The notes under the pieces are model-generated. The model made no database searches and was not told where the DNA came from. It was given only the letters and a program-made list of their open reading frames with translations. Below are positions 32,533 to 40,938 of a stretch of DNA of 40,938 nt, piece by piece. Position 1 is the stretch's first letter; the number at the start of each line of letters is the position of its first letter. A program made the translations under genes and the position numbers. Source of the stretch: Verrucomicrobiota bacterium (lineage in GTDB: Bacteria > Verrucomicrobiota > Verrucomicrobiia > Chthoniobacterales > JAFAMB01). The DNA lies in the NCBI GenBank assembly GCA_019239825.1, contig JAFAZK010000266.1, forward strand, positions 1-40,938, written 5' to 3'.

Positions 32533-33363
32533 ATGCAATTCACGATCAATTGTCGTCTCGTCTATCAGGTAATCGGATCGGGCTCGTTTCTTTTCAATGT
32601 GGCAGTCGCACGCAACTCATTCCAACGGGTCATCAGCGAGGATATTGAGATAACCGGCGGGGAATCAGTGGAGGAGGGATTGCAGAGCGGGCAGCGATTG
32701 CATCGCGTCATCGCAAGCAATGGTAGACTTGAGCTGACGTACAACGCAGTCGTTTCTATAGAAGCCGAGCTGCTTGAAGCAAATGGTCTCCATATGGCGC
32801 CGTTGCACGAATTGCCTTCAGAAGCGCTGGTATTCCTCTATCCCAGCCGATTTTGCCAATCAGACTTGCTTGGCCGGTTTGCCCGACGCGAGTTTACTAA
32901 CATTGAATCCGGGTTTGAACGGCTAAGTCGAATCTGTAACTGGATCTACGAGTATGTCGAGTATTTGCAGGGCACTACCAATTCGAGTACTTCGGCTTTT
33001 GATACGGCCACCCAACGAGCAGGCGTGTGCCGCGACTTCGCCCACCTGGGGATTGCTCTTTGCCGGGCTCTGGGAATTCCCGCGCGTTTTGTCAGTGGCT
33101 ATGCCTACGGACTAAACCCACCGGATTTTCATGCCTATTTTGAAGCCTTTCTGGGCGGCCGCTGGCTCCTTGCCGATGCGACTAGGCTGGCACCGCCAAC
33201 GAGTTTTATTAGAATCGGGCAGGGGAGAGATGCAGCGGATACGTCATTTGCTACGATTTTCGGCAATGCGAGCCTGACGGAAATGCGGATCTCCAACGAG
33301 TTAGTGAATCCCGACCTTACTCCGCAATATGTAGCCGGCCCTATCTCCAACTGCCCGCCTTGA
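32533..33363 (+). CDS. Transglutaminase-like protease family protein
   Basis: The 276-residue protein has an N-terminal beta-rich domain (residues 1-100) typical of bacterial transglutaminase-like proteins, then the catalytic core with Cys166 (RAGVCRDFAHLGIALCRALG), His200 (PDFHAYFEAFLGGRW) and Asp215 (WLLADATR). The order and spacing fit the Transglut_core fold. These bacterial members are thought to be peptidases or amidases. No signal peptide is visible. It is preceded by the repeat cluster and is convergent with the next gene. Confidence 0.88.
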   Translation: MQFTINCRLVYQVIGSGSFLFNVAVARNSFQRVISEDIEITGGESVEEGLQSGQRLHRVIASNGRLELTYNAVVSIEAELLEANGLHMAPLHELPSEALVFLYPSRFCQSDLLGRFARREFTNIESGFERLSRICNWIYEYVEYLQGTTNSSTSAFDTATQRAGVCRDFAHLGIALCRALGIPARFVSGYAYGLNPPDFHAYFEAFLGGRWLLADATRLAPPTSFIRIGQGRDAADTSFATIFGNASLTEMRISNELVNPDLTPQYVAGPISNCPP

Positions 33364-33708
33364 ACGTTCAAAAGTAACCAGACAGAAACTGGAAGCGAAG
33401 CGTGGTTGGATTGACCGGCCGGATAGGCAATGGAGTGTTTTAGCGTATGAAGCCGCGCTCCCGGTGGGCGTCTTCTCGATAAAACTGGTAAAACGCTTAT
33501 GTTAACGGGCAGCCAATCCAGGAGCTTTTTTTTGCCGGGCCTGCGACGACCGCTTCGTAGTCATTAAACGATACAGTATGAAGGAAAAAAGCCGGCGTTG
33601 ACATTTAATGTCTACTGACCTCCGGAATATCCGCCTGATGAGAAAGGGTAAATCGAGGGATCTTTGGTCTCGTCGCCTCCTCCAGCGGAACCAACCTATA
33701 TCGGAAAG
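33364..33708. other. Intergenic stretch between convergent genes
   Basis: There is no supported gene. A run of eight T at about 33527-33534 follows a short GC-rich sequence, but I could not draw a stem of useful length before it. Termination of the transglutaminase gene is expected in this stretch. Confidence 0.4.
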
Positions 33709-34233
33709 CTACTTCGCAGTCTTACCTAGTCGGCGTCCAAACCAAGGAAAGACGAACCAAAGCCCTAAAAAGAGTACTAACAAAATGGCGGCAACGACGA
33801 AACTCAATGCCGCGTCATGCAGGATCAGCCGGGCGACCAGAAATACGTCTAAACTGAGCCCTAACGTCAACGGCAGCATTGCGGTAGCCAGGAGTCGCGA
33901 CGCGATTTGTATAAATCGCCTTGAGACAATTCCCCTTTCTGCGATGCGATGATAGGCGGCAGGAGTCATGATCAAGGCGACTGCACTTGCCACCAGAAGG
34001 AGAGCGCACAGGTGCAATTTCTGTTCGACCGGATGCAGATTGTTGAAGCCGTTATTGAGCACCGCGATGAGCTGAAAACCAAAGACCGCCTGAATCCCTG
34101 GTAGCACCATCCTCGCCTCTTCAATAACGGTTTTGGTTTCTTGTTCCAAGCTCGCCGGGTGCCATTCGGTGATCTGATACTCCCGGGATCCTGAATCACC
34201 CTTGAGCTCTTTCGATTTGGGGGTCTCTGTCAT
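33709..34233 (-). CDS. DUF6328-like small membrane protein
   Basis: The 174-residue protein has a charged N-terminus, the segment EEARMVLPGIQAVFGFQLIAVLNNGF, then AYHRIAERG and three or four hydrophobic helices (ALLLVASAVALIMTPA, ATAMLPLTLGLSLDVFLVARLI, FVVAAILLVLFLGLWFVFP). This layout matches the DUF6328 family, sometimes labelled sodium:proton antiporter, although I know of no direct evidence for transport. Location is the inner membrane. It is divergent from the lipid kinase gene over a 331 bp gap. Confidence 0.7.
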   Translation of the reverse strand: MTETPKSKELKGDSGSREYQITEWHPASLEQETKTVIEEARMVLPGIQAVFGFQLIAVLNNGFNNLHPVEQKLHLCALLLVASAVALIMTPAAYHRIAERGIVSRRFIQIASRLLATAMLPLTLGLSLDVFLVARLILHDAALSFVVAAILLVLFLGLWFVFPWFGRRLGKTAK

Positions 34234-34297
34234 CTGGTTCTACTTGTCTGCCCTCCTGGAAAAGACGAAATTGTTTCTATACCAGATCGCCGATGGA

Positions 34298-34341
34298 CTT
34301 TCTAACGGCCCTAAGAGTGCTGTGCCAAGGAAGTTAGAAAG
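34298..34341. promoter_or_regulatory. Nine-base inverted repeat in a divergent promoter
   Basis: CTTTCTAAC (34298-34306) and GTTAGAAAG (34333-34341) are perfect reverse complements, 26 bases apart, in the gap between the DUF6328-like gene and the lipid kinase gene. It could bind a dimeric regulator or form an RNA stem. The rest of the 331 bp gap shows nothing else. Confidence 0.35.
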
Positions 34342-34564
34342 AATTTATGAAATTCGACTCTTTCAGTCGCTGAGCAGCGAATCTTGCGGCCGAACCGCTG
34401 GCGAGTTTCGAAATGCTAGCAAACGGTCGTACCGAAGTTCTGATTTTGCCTCTAGTGGTTTTTTTCATCCCAGTTCCACGATTTAGCAGAGGGCGTCTTA
34501 GACATCTCCTGGAAAAAAGGACGTTAGAGTACCTCGGAGCTGCCAATCAATTTTCTGACGCGAG

Positions 34565-35479
34565 ATGAAAATAACGCTTTTGCACAATCCTAAGGCCGGC
34601 AGCCGGGCGTTCGTCATCTCGGAGGTGGTGCGAAAGCTGGAGAACAAAGGGCATGAGATTCTCTATGTATCAATAAAGGACAAAGATTGGCGCTCCTCAT
34701 TAGGAGCACCTGCCCAGCTCGCGATTTTGGCCGGCGGTGACGGAACGGTAAGTCGGGCTGCTCCGTGGCTCGCGGCACGAAAGCTCCCTTTCTGCATTCT
34801 TCCCCTTGGAACCGCGAACAATTGCGCACGGAGTCTTGTAGAAGTGAATGGCGCCAAGATTATCGGTTCGGATCTGGACCCATTTGCGATAAAAAGCGTT
34901 GACCTTGGAATCGTAACCGTTCCGACCGGCCAACATTCTTTTATAGAATCTTTCGGGATCGGGCTTCTACCTCGGTTCATGGCTGATATGCGAGCCTTAC
35001 AAAAAAAGAACGGTTCCGAGCCCATGACCTCGGCCCAGAACAGACTCGCCATTTCGAAAGAACGTCTATTTTCGACCGCCAGAGAAGCGAAAGCCTTCGA
35101 TTGTGAATTTCTATTGGATGATAAAATCGTGGACGGTCAATATTTGTTAATTGAGGTGGGTAATTTCCGATCAATTGGCCCTGGCCTCCCGCTAGCACGA
35201 AAGGCCGATCCCACGGATGGGTTCTTAAACGTCGTTTGGGTCCGACCGGAGCAAAGAAAAGAGTGGCTTCGATACTTGAAGGCGGCGGGAGCAGGTGAAC
35301 ATGCCTTGCCTCCCGTTGAACAATGCCGGTGCGAAAGCATTACTTTTCGGCACCTGGAAGCTCCCGTGCACGTGGACGGAAAGGTTTTTCCCGAACTGGC
35401 GACCCCGTGCTGTGTCGGCGTGCGTCCCGGTGCTTTGAAATTTGTCTCCATCATGGATCCTCAACCGGGATCTCGATAG
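34565..35479 (+). CDS. Diacylglycerol kinase family lipid kinase (YegS-like)
   Basis: The 304-residue protein carries the ATP-binding GGDGT motif (57-61), the preceding HNPKAGSR (7-14) and LPLGTANNCARS (79-90), all typical of the DAGK catalytic domain. The C-terminal half forms the beta-sandwich domain, with GFLNVVWVRPEQ and VHVDGKVF. It phosphorylates diacylglycerol or a similar lipid in the inner leaflet of the cytoplasmic membrane, using ATP. It starts at ATG 34565, divergent from a small membrane protein gene. Confidence 0.9.
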   Translation: MKITLLHNPKAGSRAFVISEVVRKLENKGHEILYVSIKDKDWRSSLGAPAQLAILAGGDGTVSRAAPWLAARKLPFCILPLGTANNCARSLVEVNGAKIIGSDLDPFAIKSVDLGIVTVPTGQHSFIESFGIGLLPRFMADMRALQKKNGSEPMTSAQNRLAISKERLFSTAREAKAFDCEFLLDDKIVDGQYLLIEVGNFRSIGPGLPLARKADPTDGFLNVVWVRPEQRKEWLRYLKAAGAGEHALPPVEQCRCESITFRHLEAPVHVDGKVFPELATPCCVGVRPGALKFVSIMDPQPGSR

Positions 35480-35633
35480 TAGATCGAAGGGCCACGCTCT
35501 GTTGGCAGAGTAGAAGCAGTAAAGTCGCTGAGCGTTGCTTCGTTGGATGGTAAACGACCAAGGCTCAACGCCTGAATACGGCAGGGGTGCAGTAAAGAGA
35601 GGCGGGACATCGGTCACCGGGACCCTCAGGTGC

Positions 35634-36509
35634 TCACATTGGCATCTGGCCGCCAGTAGCGCCGTAAATCTCTCCTGAAACATAACTTGCCTGATCGCTA
35701 GCCAGGAAGACGAAGATTGGAGCTAACTCAGCCGGCTGAGCGGCTCGGCCAAAGATGGTCTGGGAACCGAATTCCTTTACTTTTTCCTTTGGCAAAGTAG
35801 ACGGAATCAGGGGCGTCCAAACTGGCCCCGGAGCAACCGCATTGACTCGGACCCCTTGCTTAATCGCCAAGCCGGCGAGCGAGCGAGTAAAGCTAACTAT
35901 TGCCGCTTTCGTTGAAGCATATGCGATCAGACTCTCGCTCGGATCAAAAGACTGGATAGAACCCGTATTAATAATCGATGCGCCGGCTTTCATCTGCGGT
36001 AAGACGATTTTGCAGAGCCGAAACATGGCGAAAACATTTATACGGTAGGTTTCTTCAAATTCATCAACGGAAATATCATCAAAGTTCTGATAGGATCGTT
36101 GAAACGCAGCGTTATTTACCAGGATATCAATGCTCCCGAACGCCTTCAGTGCTTTGCCGGCTATTTCCGCGCAGACGGAGCCCTCACTTAAATCACCTCG
36201 TAGTAGAACGGCCTTACGTCCAGCCTTTGTGACCAAACGCTCAGTTTCTTGGGCATCCTCGTCTTCGCACAGATAGGAAATGGCGACGTCCGCGCCTTCC
36301 CGAGCGAACGCGAGCGCCACCGCCCGCCCGATGCCGCTGTCAGCTCCGGTAATCAACGCGTGGCGATCTTTAAGCCGGCCGCTACCTTGGTAACTCGATT
36401 CTCCATGGTCCACGGTTGGACTCATTTCTTTCTCCGTCCCTGGAGGAGTTTGTTGCTTATCTGAGTACGGCGGCTGCTCGTAAATCTTCCGAGGATCGGT
36501 TGCTTTCAT
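35634..36509 (-). CDS. Short-chain dehydrogenase/reductase (GSP39/YhdG-like)
   Basis: The 291-residue enzyme has a 45-residue hydrophilic N-terminal extension (KIYEQPPYSDKQQTPPGTE), typical of general stress protein 39-type SDRs, then the NAD(P) motif TGADSGIG (54-61), VNNAAF, Ser184, and Tyr197-Lys201 (YASTK), completing the catalytic set. It probably reduces or oxidises a sugar alcohol or aldehyde. GGAGAAGA gives a strong ribosome-binding site. It lies 284 bp from a zinc dehydrogenase gene on the same strand; both may belong to a stress response. Confidence 0.93.
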   Translation of the reverse strand: MKATDPRKIYEQPPYSDKQQTPPGTEKEMSPTVDHGESSYQGSGRLKDRHALITGADSGIGRAVALAFAREGADVAISYLCEDEDAQETERLVTKAGRKAVLLRGDLSEGSVCAEIAGKALKAFGSIDILVNNAAFQRSYQNFDDISVDEFEETYRINVFAMFRLCKIVLPQMKAGASIINTGSIQSFDPSESLIAYASTKAAIVSFTRSLAGLAIKQGVRVNAVAPGPVWTPLIPSTLPKEKVKEFGSQTIFGRAAQPAELAPIFVFLASDQASYVSGEIYGATGGQMPM

Positions 36510-36793
36510 TAGATCTTCTCCTTTGGCTCTTATTGGCTTTCGTTTGCTAGCAAGTCGCTGGTCGGGTCATTGTTCGAGCGTAAGCCGCGCCCGGAGAACA
36601 GAAAGTTGACGGTTATTGCTGATAAGTGGGGCAGCGGCGACCTCGTGATTTTCATTTCCATCAAATCCGCTGAGAGCTCTTAAAACTCAATTTCCCATCA
36701 GGGATGGCTATCCCGATCATCTTACCTAGGAGACGATACCGGCAGGAACTCTTTGTGGTGTTAATGAGAAATGGTAGGAGCCCGGAATCCTTC

Positions 36794-37951
36794 TCAGGGG
36801 CTCAAGACCACTTTTACGCACTGATCTTCTTTGTCCCTAAAGATCTGGTAGGCATATGGAGCCTCATCGATCGACAAACGATGACTAATGATATCATCGA
36901 GTCTGATCTTCCGGCTCTTTACCAAATCGATCAATTCATCGATGTATTTCTGTACCGGCGCTTGCCCAAAGTACAGAGACAAACCCTTATCAAAGATCTG
37001 ACCGAGAGGAAACTTGTCGTAAGGTAATCCGTAGACGCCGACCACGCTGACGACTCCCCCGCGTCGAGCCGCGCTAATCGCCATGGTAAGCGCACTGATG
37101 CTACCTTGTTGCAAATGTAAAAGATTTCCGATCTTATCCAGAGTTGATCGATCCGCCTCCATACCGACTGCATCGACGCAAACGTCGGCACCTCGCCCGT
37201 CGGTCATGTCGCGAATTCTCCCGACCGCGTCTTCCTCCTGAATATTGATTATTTCTGAACCGGCCACTCGTTCGGCCGCTTGCAAACGATAGGGCTGGAG
37301 ATCAACACCGATGACCCTTTTGGCGCCTTTCAGCCAGGCGGCTTTTTGCGCCATGAGACCTACGGGCCCGCAACCAAACACGGCCACCGTTTCGCCGCCT
37401 GTCATTCTGCTCCACTCAATTGCCGTATAACCGGTCGGCAGGATGTCGGTGAGAAAAAGAACCTCCTCATCCTGAAGGTCCTCAGGAACTTTGCGCGGGC
37501 CAACGTTCGCGAATGGGACGCGAACATACTCTGCCTGCCCACCGGAATAGCCACCATAGAGATCCGTGTAACCGAATAAGCCGCCTCCCTTCTCGTCCAG
37601 GAGGCCTCCCTCAGGACCATATTTTTCGGGATTTGAATTCTCGCAATGTCCGGGGAAACCGTGCTCGCAAAAGAAGCAGATGCCGCAGGCAATCGGAAAT
37701 GGCACGACCACTCGATCTCCTTTGTTTAAGGCTCTGATGTCGCTCCCTGTCTCTTCGACTATCCCCATAAATTCGTGACCCATGACCAAAGGCTCAGACT
37801 GGGGGATGAGGCCGTTCAGGATATGAAGATCCGATCCGCAAATCGCCGTTCTGGTAACCCTTAAGATGACGTCCTGGGCATGCTCGATCTTCGGGTCTGG
37901 AACTTGATCAACACGCACATCGCCCGGTTTGTGGAAAACGACCGCCTTCAT
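36794..37951 (-). CDS. Zinc-dependent alcohol dehydrogenase (MDR family)
   Basis: The 385-residue enzyme carries catalytic zinc ligands Cys39 (CGSDLH), His59-Glu60 (GHEFMG) and Asp169, structural zinc cysteines 89, 92, 95 and 103, and the NAD-binding GCGPVG (193-198). Asp216 (GVDLQP) suggests NAD preference. The insertion after the zinc lobe resembles glutathione-independent formaldehyde dehydrogenases, so an aldehyde substrate is plausible. It is transcribed toward the SDR gene and could act with it. Confidence 0.9.
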   Translation of the reverse strand: MKAVVFHKPGDVRVDQVPDPKIEHAQDVILRVTRTAICGSDLHILNGLIPQSEPLVMGHEFMGIVEETGSDIRALNKGDRVVVPFPIACGICFFCEHGFPGHCENSNPEKYGPEGGLLDEKGGGLFGYTDLYGGYSGGQAEYVRVPFANVGPRKVPEDLQDEEVLFLTDILPTGYTAIEWSRMTGGETVAVFGCGPVGLMAQKAAWLKGAKRVIGVDLQPYRLQAAERVAGSEIINIQEEDAVGRIRDMTDGRGADVCVDAVGMEADRSTLDKIGNLLHLQQGSISALTMAISAARRGGVVSVVGVYGLPYDKFPLGQIFDKGLSLYFGQAPVQKYIDELIDLVKSRKIRLDDIISHRLSIDEAPYAYQIFRDKEDQCVKVVLSP

Positions 37952-38269
37952 ATTGGCAGTTCGTTATTCGAGAACAGTCCGGTCCTTCACTTAAAGAGCT
38001 GCACCGAAGGTGAACCGTGATCCGGGTTATAACCGGCATGAATTCCAGAGGCGTGTCGCACAAAGCGGGATCGGCACTATAAGCTCAGAAAGAAGACTAA
38101 AGACATCCGCCCTCACTCTTGTGGCTCTTGCGGCGGATGACAAGGCAATTCCTAACGAGGTCAGAGAGGTAGTCGGCGAAAGGGGGGCCCAGGGGAGGTT
38201 GCGACTCGACTGAGCCCAAGGACAACTTGAGCTCAGCCGAATTCTGCGAAGAGGGACTATTCGCTTTTT
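37952..38269. other. Gap upstream of the dehydrogenase
   Basis: This holds no supported gene. A plus-strand hairpin GCGAA-N9-TTCGC (38246-38264) is followed by seven T (38265-38271), a terminator shape without a clear gene upstream on that strand. A 67-codon frame at 38010 has no known motif. The end near 37952 should contain the dehydrogenase promoter. Confidence 0.4.
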
Positions 38270-38863
38270 TTAATAAAACCAGCGGTATTGATCTTCCCAG
38301 TTTTGGTCGGCCTTCTTAACGTTTGTTTCTAAGTTCGACTTGAACTCTTTCTCTGCGTCCGGCGACGCGCAGACATAGAGTTTTCCTTTTAGAACAAAGA
38401 AAACGCTAGGATCGATATCTGATGATTGCTTATTGGCCATACCGTTGGCGCAAAACCCGCCGTACTGAGGAACGTATTTGCCGGGGCTCTTTTTAAAGGT
38501 GGCTAAGTCCGCTGCTGAACTGAAATAATAGACCGCTCCTTCATACGTCGTCTGGAACTTCGGACTACCTTTCACCGCCTTCTTTTGCGTGAAATAAGCA
38601 ACGGCATCATAGCCCTTTAAAATGACACCTTTGCTATCCAGGTTTTGCTTGTGCTCACCTTTTTTTAGCCACACCTGTACCCCTCGATCTGTGAGATCTT
38701 TGGCCAAGGAAGGCAGACTACTCGCACTGCTATTAGAAACCGAGATCGCCCAAAACGCTAAAGCGACGGTCGTTGATTGGACCAGAGTTTTCCACTGCCA
38801 ATTGAATTGGTGCTTAGCTTTACCGCCGTGACGAGCGAGATAAAGTTGCCTGATTTGTTTCAT
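38270..38863 (-). CDS. Exported YHS domain protein
   Basis: The 197-residue protein begins with a basic N-terminus and a hydrophobic signal-like segment (TTVALAFWAISVSNSSASS). The YHS domain (about 70-160) contains LKGYDAVAYFTQKKAVKG, YEGAVYYFSSAADLATFKKSPGKYVPQYGGFCANGMA. This family is thought to bind metal, often copper or iron, through its Cys and nearby residues. A hydrophilic tail with paired Trp and Tyr follows. It stands alone, with long gaps either side. Confidence 0.88.
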   Translation of the reverse strand: MKQIRQLYLARHGGKAKHQFNWQWKTLVQSTTVALAFWAISVSNSSASSLPSLAKDLTDRGVQVWLKKGEHKQNLDSKGVILKGYDAVAYFTQKKAVKGSPKFQTTYEGAVYYFSSAADLATFKKSPGKYVPQYGGFCANGMANKQSSDIDPSVFFVLKGKLYVCASPDAEKEFKSNLETNVKKADQNWEDQYRWFY

Positions 38864-39292
38864 ATAGTTCTGCTGATCGTTCTCTGTATGACTGAAGCCG
38901 ATCGTTTCTTATTCCAGAAACGACTTATCATATCCCGTGTCCAAGAATTAGTTATTCACTAATTATTCGCATCCAGGTTGGATCCGTTGGCGGAAGCAAC
39001 TTCTGGAAAATAGCGAGGGTCAAAACATTACTACCTCGTCTACAACAATTTCAGGGTCAGCGGGCTGTCGAAAATTACTGTCAAAATTTCCGCTTGGATA
39101 CAATACTAATTTGGTAATATATCACGATCTCAAAACCGGAAGGCGCGCCCGACCCCGGACATGCGTCGTGGCTGCTGGACCCGATGCCGGGAGGATCGCT
39201 TCCCCGGGACCGGGTCTTTTCGAGGCCACGACAGACCTGATCCGGCGTCACCTATTTCACAATATGCTTGGAGTTGAGGAACTGGCTCGCAG
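38864..39292. other. Gap between the YHS gene and the integrase remnant
   Basis: Only short frames without motifs are visible. A 61-codon plus-strand frame (39111-39296) has no recognisable domain. I found no tRNA gene that could serve as an attachment site for the neighbouring integrase remnant. Confidence 0.4.
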
Positions 39293-40019
39293 TTAACCAA
39301 AGAATGGTACGCTAGAGTCCAGTTTTGAGGGCAACGTCAATACTTTTCCCTCGGCACGCCGAACAAAGCGGCAGCCGCCGCTAAAGCCCGTGACATTTAT
39401 CTCTCGTTGGTGGCGGCTGGATGGGACCTTACTTTGCGGCGTTACAAAGCCGCGTCAGCGATCCCGAAGAAGGTGGCTTCCAACGGAGGGACGGTCGGGG
39501 ATTTCCTGGCCGAGCTGAAGGAGAAATCAGACGCAAAGCCGAAAACACTGGAAGGTTACGCCGTCGCGCTTCGTAAGATTGTTGCTAACCTCATTGGGCA
39601 GGGACATGGCCAAGGGGGAGCCAGCAAGCGGACCGCGTGGCGGCAGGCCGTTGAAGCGGTACCGTTGGCGGATTTAACACCAGCCAAGGTTCAACAATGG
39701 AAGCTCTCCTTTGTGGCCAACGCCGGCGATGACCCTGTAAAGCAGCGCGCGCCCGATTTCTGCGAATTCATTTCTGCGCCGGGCGAAATCCCTATTTGCG
39801 CCTAGTATGACCAAGACTGGCGCGGTATCCCGAAGCCTCGCCGTCGCCCGTTCTGTAAACAGGCGAAGGGCGAGATTCATCGCGAAGCCTCATTTTACGA
39901 TGAAGTTTCGGAAGCAAGGGGGCGCGGGACGGACCCTTGTCGGGCCTCCGCAACGTCCCGCCGACCGTGTTCTTCATATCGACCACCTGTTTGCGCGCAT
40001 GCAGCGTCTTAATACATAG
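39293..40019 (+). pseudogene. Degenerate tyrosine recombinase (phage-type integrase), N-terminal part
   Basis: The frame from about 39293 reads LTKEWYARVQF, then a TGA (39326-39328), then GQRQYFSLGTPNKAAAAAKA and GGTVGDFLAELKEKSD with the SAM-like core-binding domain pattern. The stop most likely replaced an Arg codon. After VKQRA the frame shifts by +1 near 39750, and the family sequence ISANSFLRRAKSLFAPSM continues to a stop at 40019. The catalytic RHRY domain is missing. This is a broken and truncated integrase, probably left by a lost mobile element. Its end overlaps the DoxX-like gene on the other strand. Confidence 0.8.
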
Positions 40020-40393
40020 GAAGCAAAGACGAACGCCATGACGAGAATCGGATCAAATTTATCCCAAGTACTGCCGCCGCCATTCAGTTGAGAATAGAAC
40101 ACCAGAAAAAGATTGATCGTGAGACCAGCATAAACCCACTCAGTCAATCGAGGCACATTGGGAATCAGAAGGCCGACCCCACCAAGGATGTGGGTCACGC
40201 CAATCAGAGGGATGATATAGAGCGGGTATCCGAGCTGCCGATTGGCGATCCTCCATTCGTCGGGATCATGGATTAAATATAACCTTCCGAAGTACACCCA
40301 GATGAAGGCGACAAGGGCAGTTATTACCATCGCGGCTATTTGAGTGACTCTACCTGCCCGCTCGGGTTTATCTATTGTCTGTTCAGCTTTCAT
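39974..40393 (-). CDS. DoxX-like small membrane protein
   Basis: The 139-residue protein has four hydrophobic helices, with VITALVAFIWVYFGRLYLI, YIIPLIGVTHILGGVGLLI, WVYAGLTINLFLVFYSQL and ILVMAFVFASYVL. The layout and the PRLTEW turn fit the DoxX/DoxX_2 group of inner-membrane proteins, whose role is poorly known. The longest frame starts at 40483, but ATG 40393 follows an AGAGGA site and fits the family length. Its 3' end overlaps the integrase remnant by about 46 bp, suggesting the insertion damaged or reshaped its C-terminus. Confidence 0.7.
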   Translation of the reverse strand: MKAEQTIDKPERAGRVTQIAAMVITALVAFIWVYFGRLYLIHDPDEWRIANRQLGYPLYIIPLIGVTHILGGVGLLIPNVPRLTEWVYAGLTINLFLVFYSQLNGGGSTWDKFDPILVMAFVFASYVLRRCMRANRWSI

Positions 40394-40552
40394 ATAAAAA
40401 GCGATCCTCTTCTTGCGGTTTAAATGGTTTAAATCGTTCTGCACTGATGGTCGCGCGATTCGGGACGGTCGGCCGCGACGCATTCATTCCGAAGGGGATG
40501 CGAATTTCCGGAGCAGGTCCCGAAAGTCGCATCCCATCGCTGATCAGCGGAC

Positions 40553-40938
40553 CTACTCCCTGGCGGCCTTCTGGGCCGCCGCGAAGACATCGCGAGGGGA
40601 CGTCGTGCCCCCGACGTGCTCTGTACCCGCGACCCCGAGATCCATCCAGCCCGAGTTGACGGCCTCAAACATCGCTTCGGCCGGTCCGGTCTGGCCCTTC
40701 GGGATGCCGAACTGCTCGAAAGCTGCCGGCCACTCGGCTCGCGGGACGGCACAGGCTTTGACGTCGAGCTTCAGGACTTCCCCCAATTGCGCCGCGACTT
40801 CATCCGCGCTGACCATCGAACCGAGCTCGATGACCCGACGTCCCAACCACGACGGGCCGGTCAGAAGCGTTGCGACCTCGGCGCCGATATCGTTGGTGGC
40901 AACCATGGTCGATTTCCGATTTGTCGGGTTGTAGAAGA
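40553..40938 (-). CDS. NmrA-like NAD(P)-binding protein, C-terminal part (cut by window edge)
   Basis: The frame is open through the right edge, so only the last 128 residues are visible and the nucleotide-binding N-terminus is missing. The segment FYNPTNRKSTMVATNDIGAE and the following GSMVSADEVAAQLGEVL fit the C-terminal half of NmrA-like or azoreductase-type atypical SDRs, where MVATxDIG is a common motif. The apparent ATG at 40906 is internal to this motif and should not be taken as the start. It lies 159 bp upstream of the DoxX-like gene on the same strand. Confidence 0.8.
   Translation of the reverse strand, partial: FYNPTNRKSTMVATNDIGAEVATLLTGPSWLGRRVIELGSMVSADEVAAQLGEVLKLDVKACAVPRAEWPAAFEQFGIPKGQTGPAEAMFEAVNSGWMDLGVAGTEHVGGTTSPRDVFAAAQKAARE

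Noticed and set aside
38246-38271. Plus-strand hairpin with seven T, like an intrinsic terminator
   Set aside because: There is no supported plus-strand gene upstream of it, and it points the wrong way for the YHS gene.
40413-40934. Long plus-strand frame of 173 codons at the right edge
   Set aside because: It is a shadow of the NmrA-like gene on the minus strand, which has clear family motifs.

Overview
This window is bacterial chromosomal DNA with moderate GC and no rRNA, tRNA or CRISPR that I could find. It looks like a soil Verrucomicrobiota genome (Chthoniobacterales/Udaeobacter-like), but this is an inference. The clues are a plant-type GDP-mannose 3,5-epimerase homologue, short dispersed repeats around the core GCTCCGTAGGAGC and the fold-back family with cores CCGCAGAT/CGCGAATG, a degenerate tyrosine recombinase of a style I associate with that phylum, and many secreted stress and carbohydrate proteins. 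Start codons were re-chosen wherever the longest reading frame began on a poor TTG or ran into its neighbour.

Layout. Positions 303-15530 (all minus strand) form an extracellular polysaccharide locus. It is read from the phosphoglycosyl transferase (14034-15530) through a 218-242 bp gap into a tight ten-gene run: GDP-mannose 3,5-epimerase homologue, A-T-TE nonribosomal peptide synthetase-like protein, Wzc-like co-polymerase/kinase, Wzx-like flippase, O-antigen ligase/Wzy-like polymerase, WecG/TagA glycosyltransferase, secreted GH16 glycanase, GT-B glycosyltransferase, GT92/GT2-like glycosyltransferase and FkbM methyltransferase. Two ATGA overlaps (epimerase/NRPS and flippase/polymerase) and gaps of 4-52 bp support one transcription unit. 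Together they can build a lipid-linked repeat, decorate it (methyl and possibly an aminoacyl group), flip it, polymerise it and trim it. No outer-membrane exporter (Wza-type) is present here.

15531-21100 is a looser region with a cupin protein, a SAM methyltransferase, a secreted alpha/beta hydrolase and PhoU, plus two gene-poor stretches. 21127-25851 carries a ClC chloride channel/antiporter divergent from phoU, a universal stress protein, two small exported proteins and an unrecognised 199-residue protein with a damaged partial duplicate just upstream. 26191-29971 holds an MGT-type glycosyltransferase next to an AraC regulator, then a secreted clan-A glycoside hydrolase. 30262-40938 is a patchwork: a DUF2442 protein, a class C beta-lactamase-fold hydrolase, a transglutaminase-like protease, a DUF6328-like membrane protein, a diacylglycerol kinase-like lipid kinase, an SDR, a zinc alcohol dehydrogenase, a YHS protein, an inactivated integrase, a DoxX-like protein and the 3' part of an NmrA-like gene that runs off the right edge.

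Most unusual. The A-T-TE protein with no condensation domain sits inside the polysaccharide operon and is translationally coupled to the sugar-nucleotide epimerase. It suggests a carrier-protein route for placing an amino acid on an extracellular glycan. The co-polymerase of the same operon carries an HlyD-like coiled-coil hairpin within its periplasmic domain. Both are sequence-based inferences that need structural and biochemical checks.
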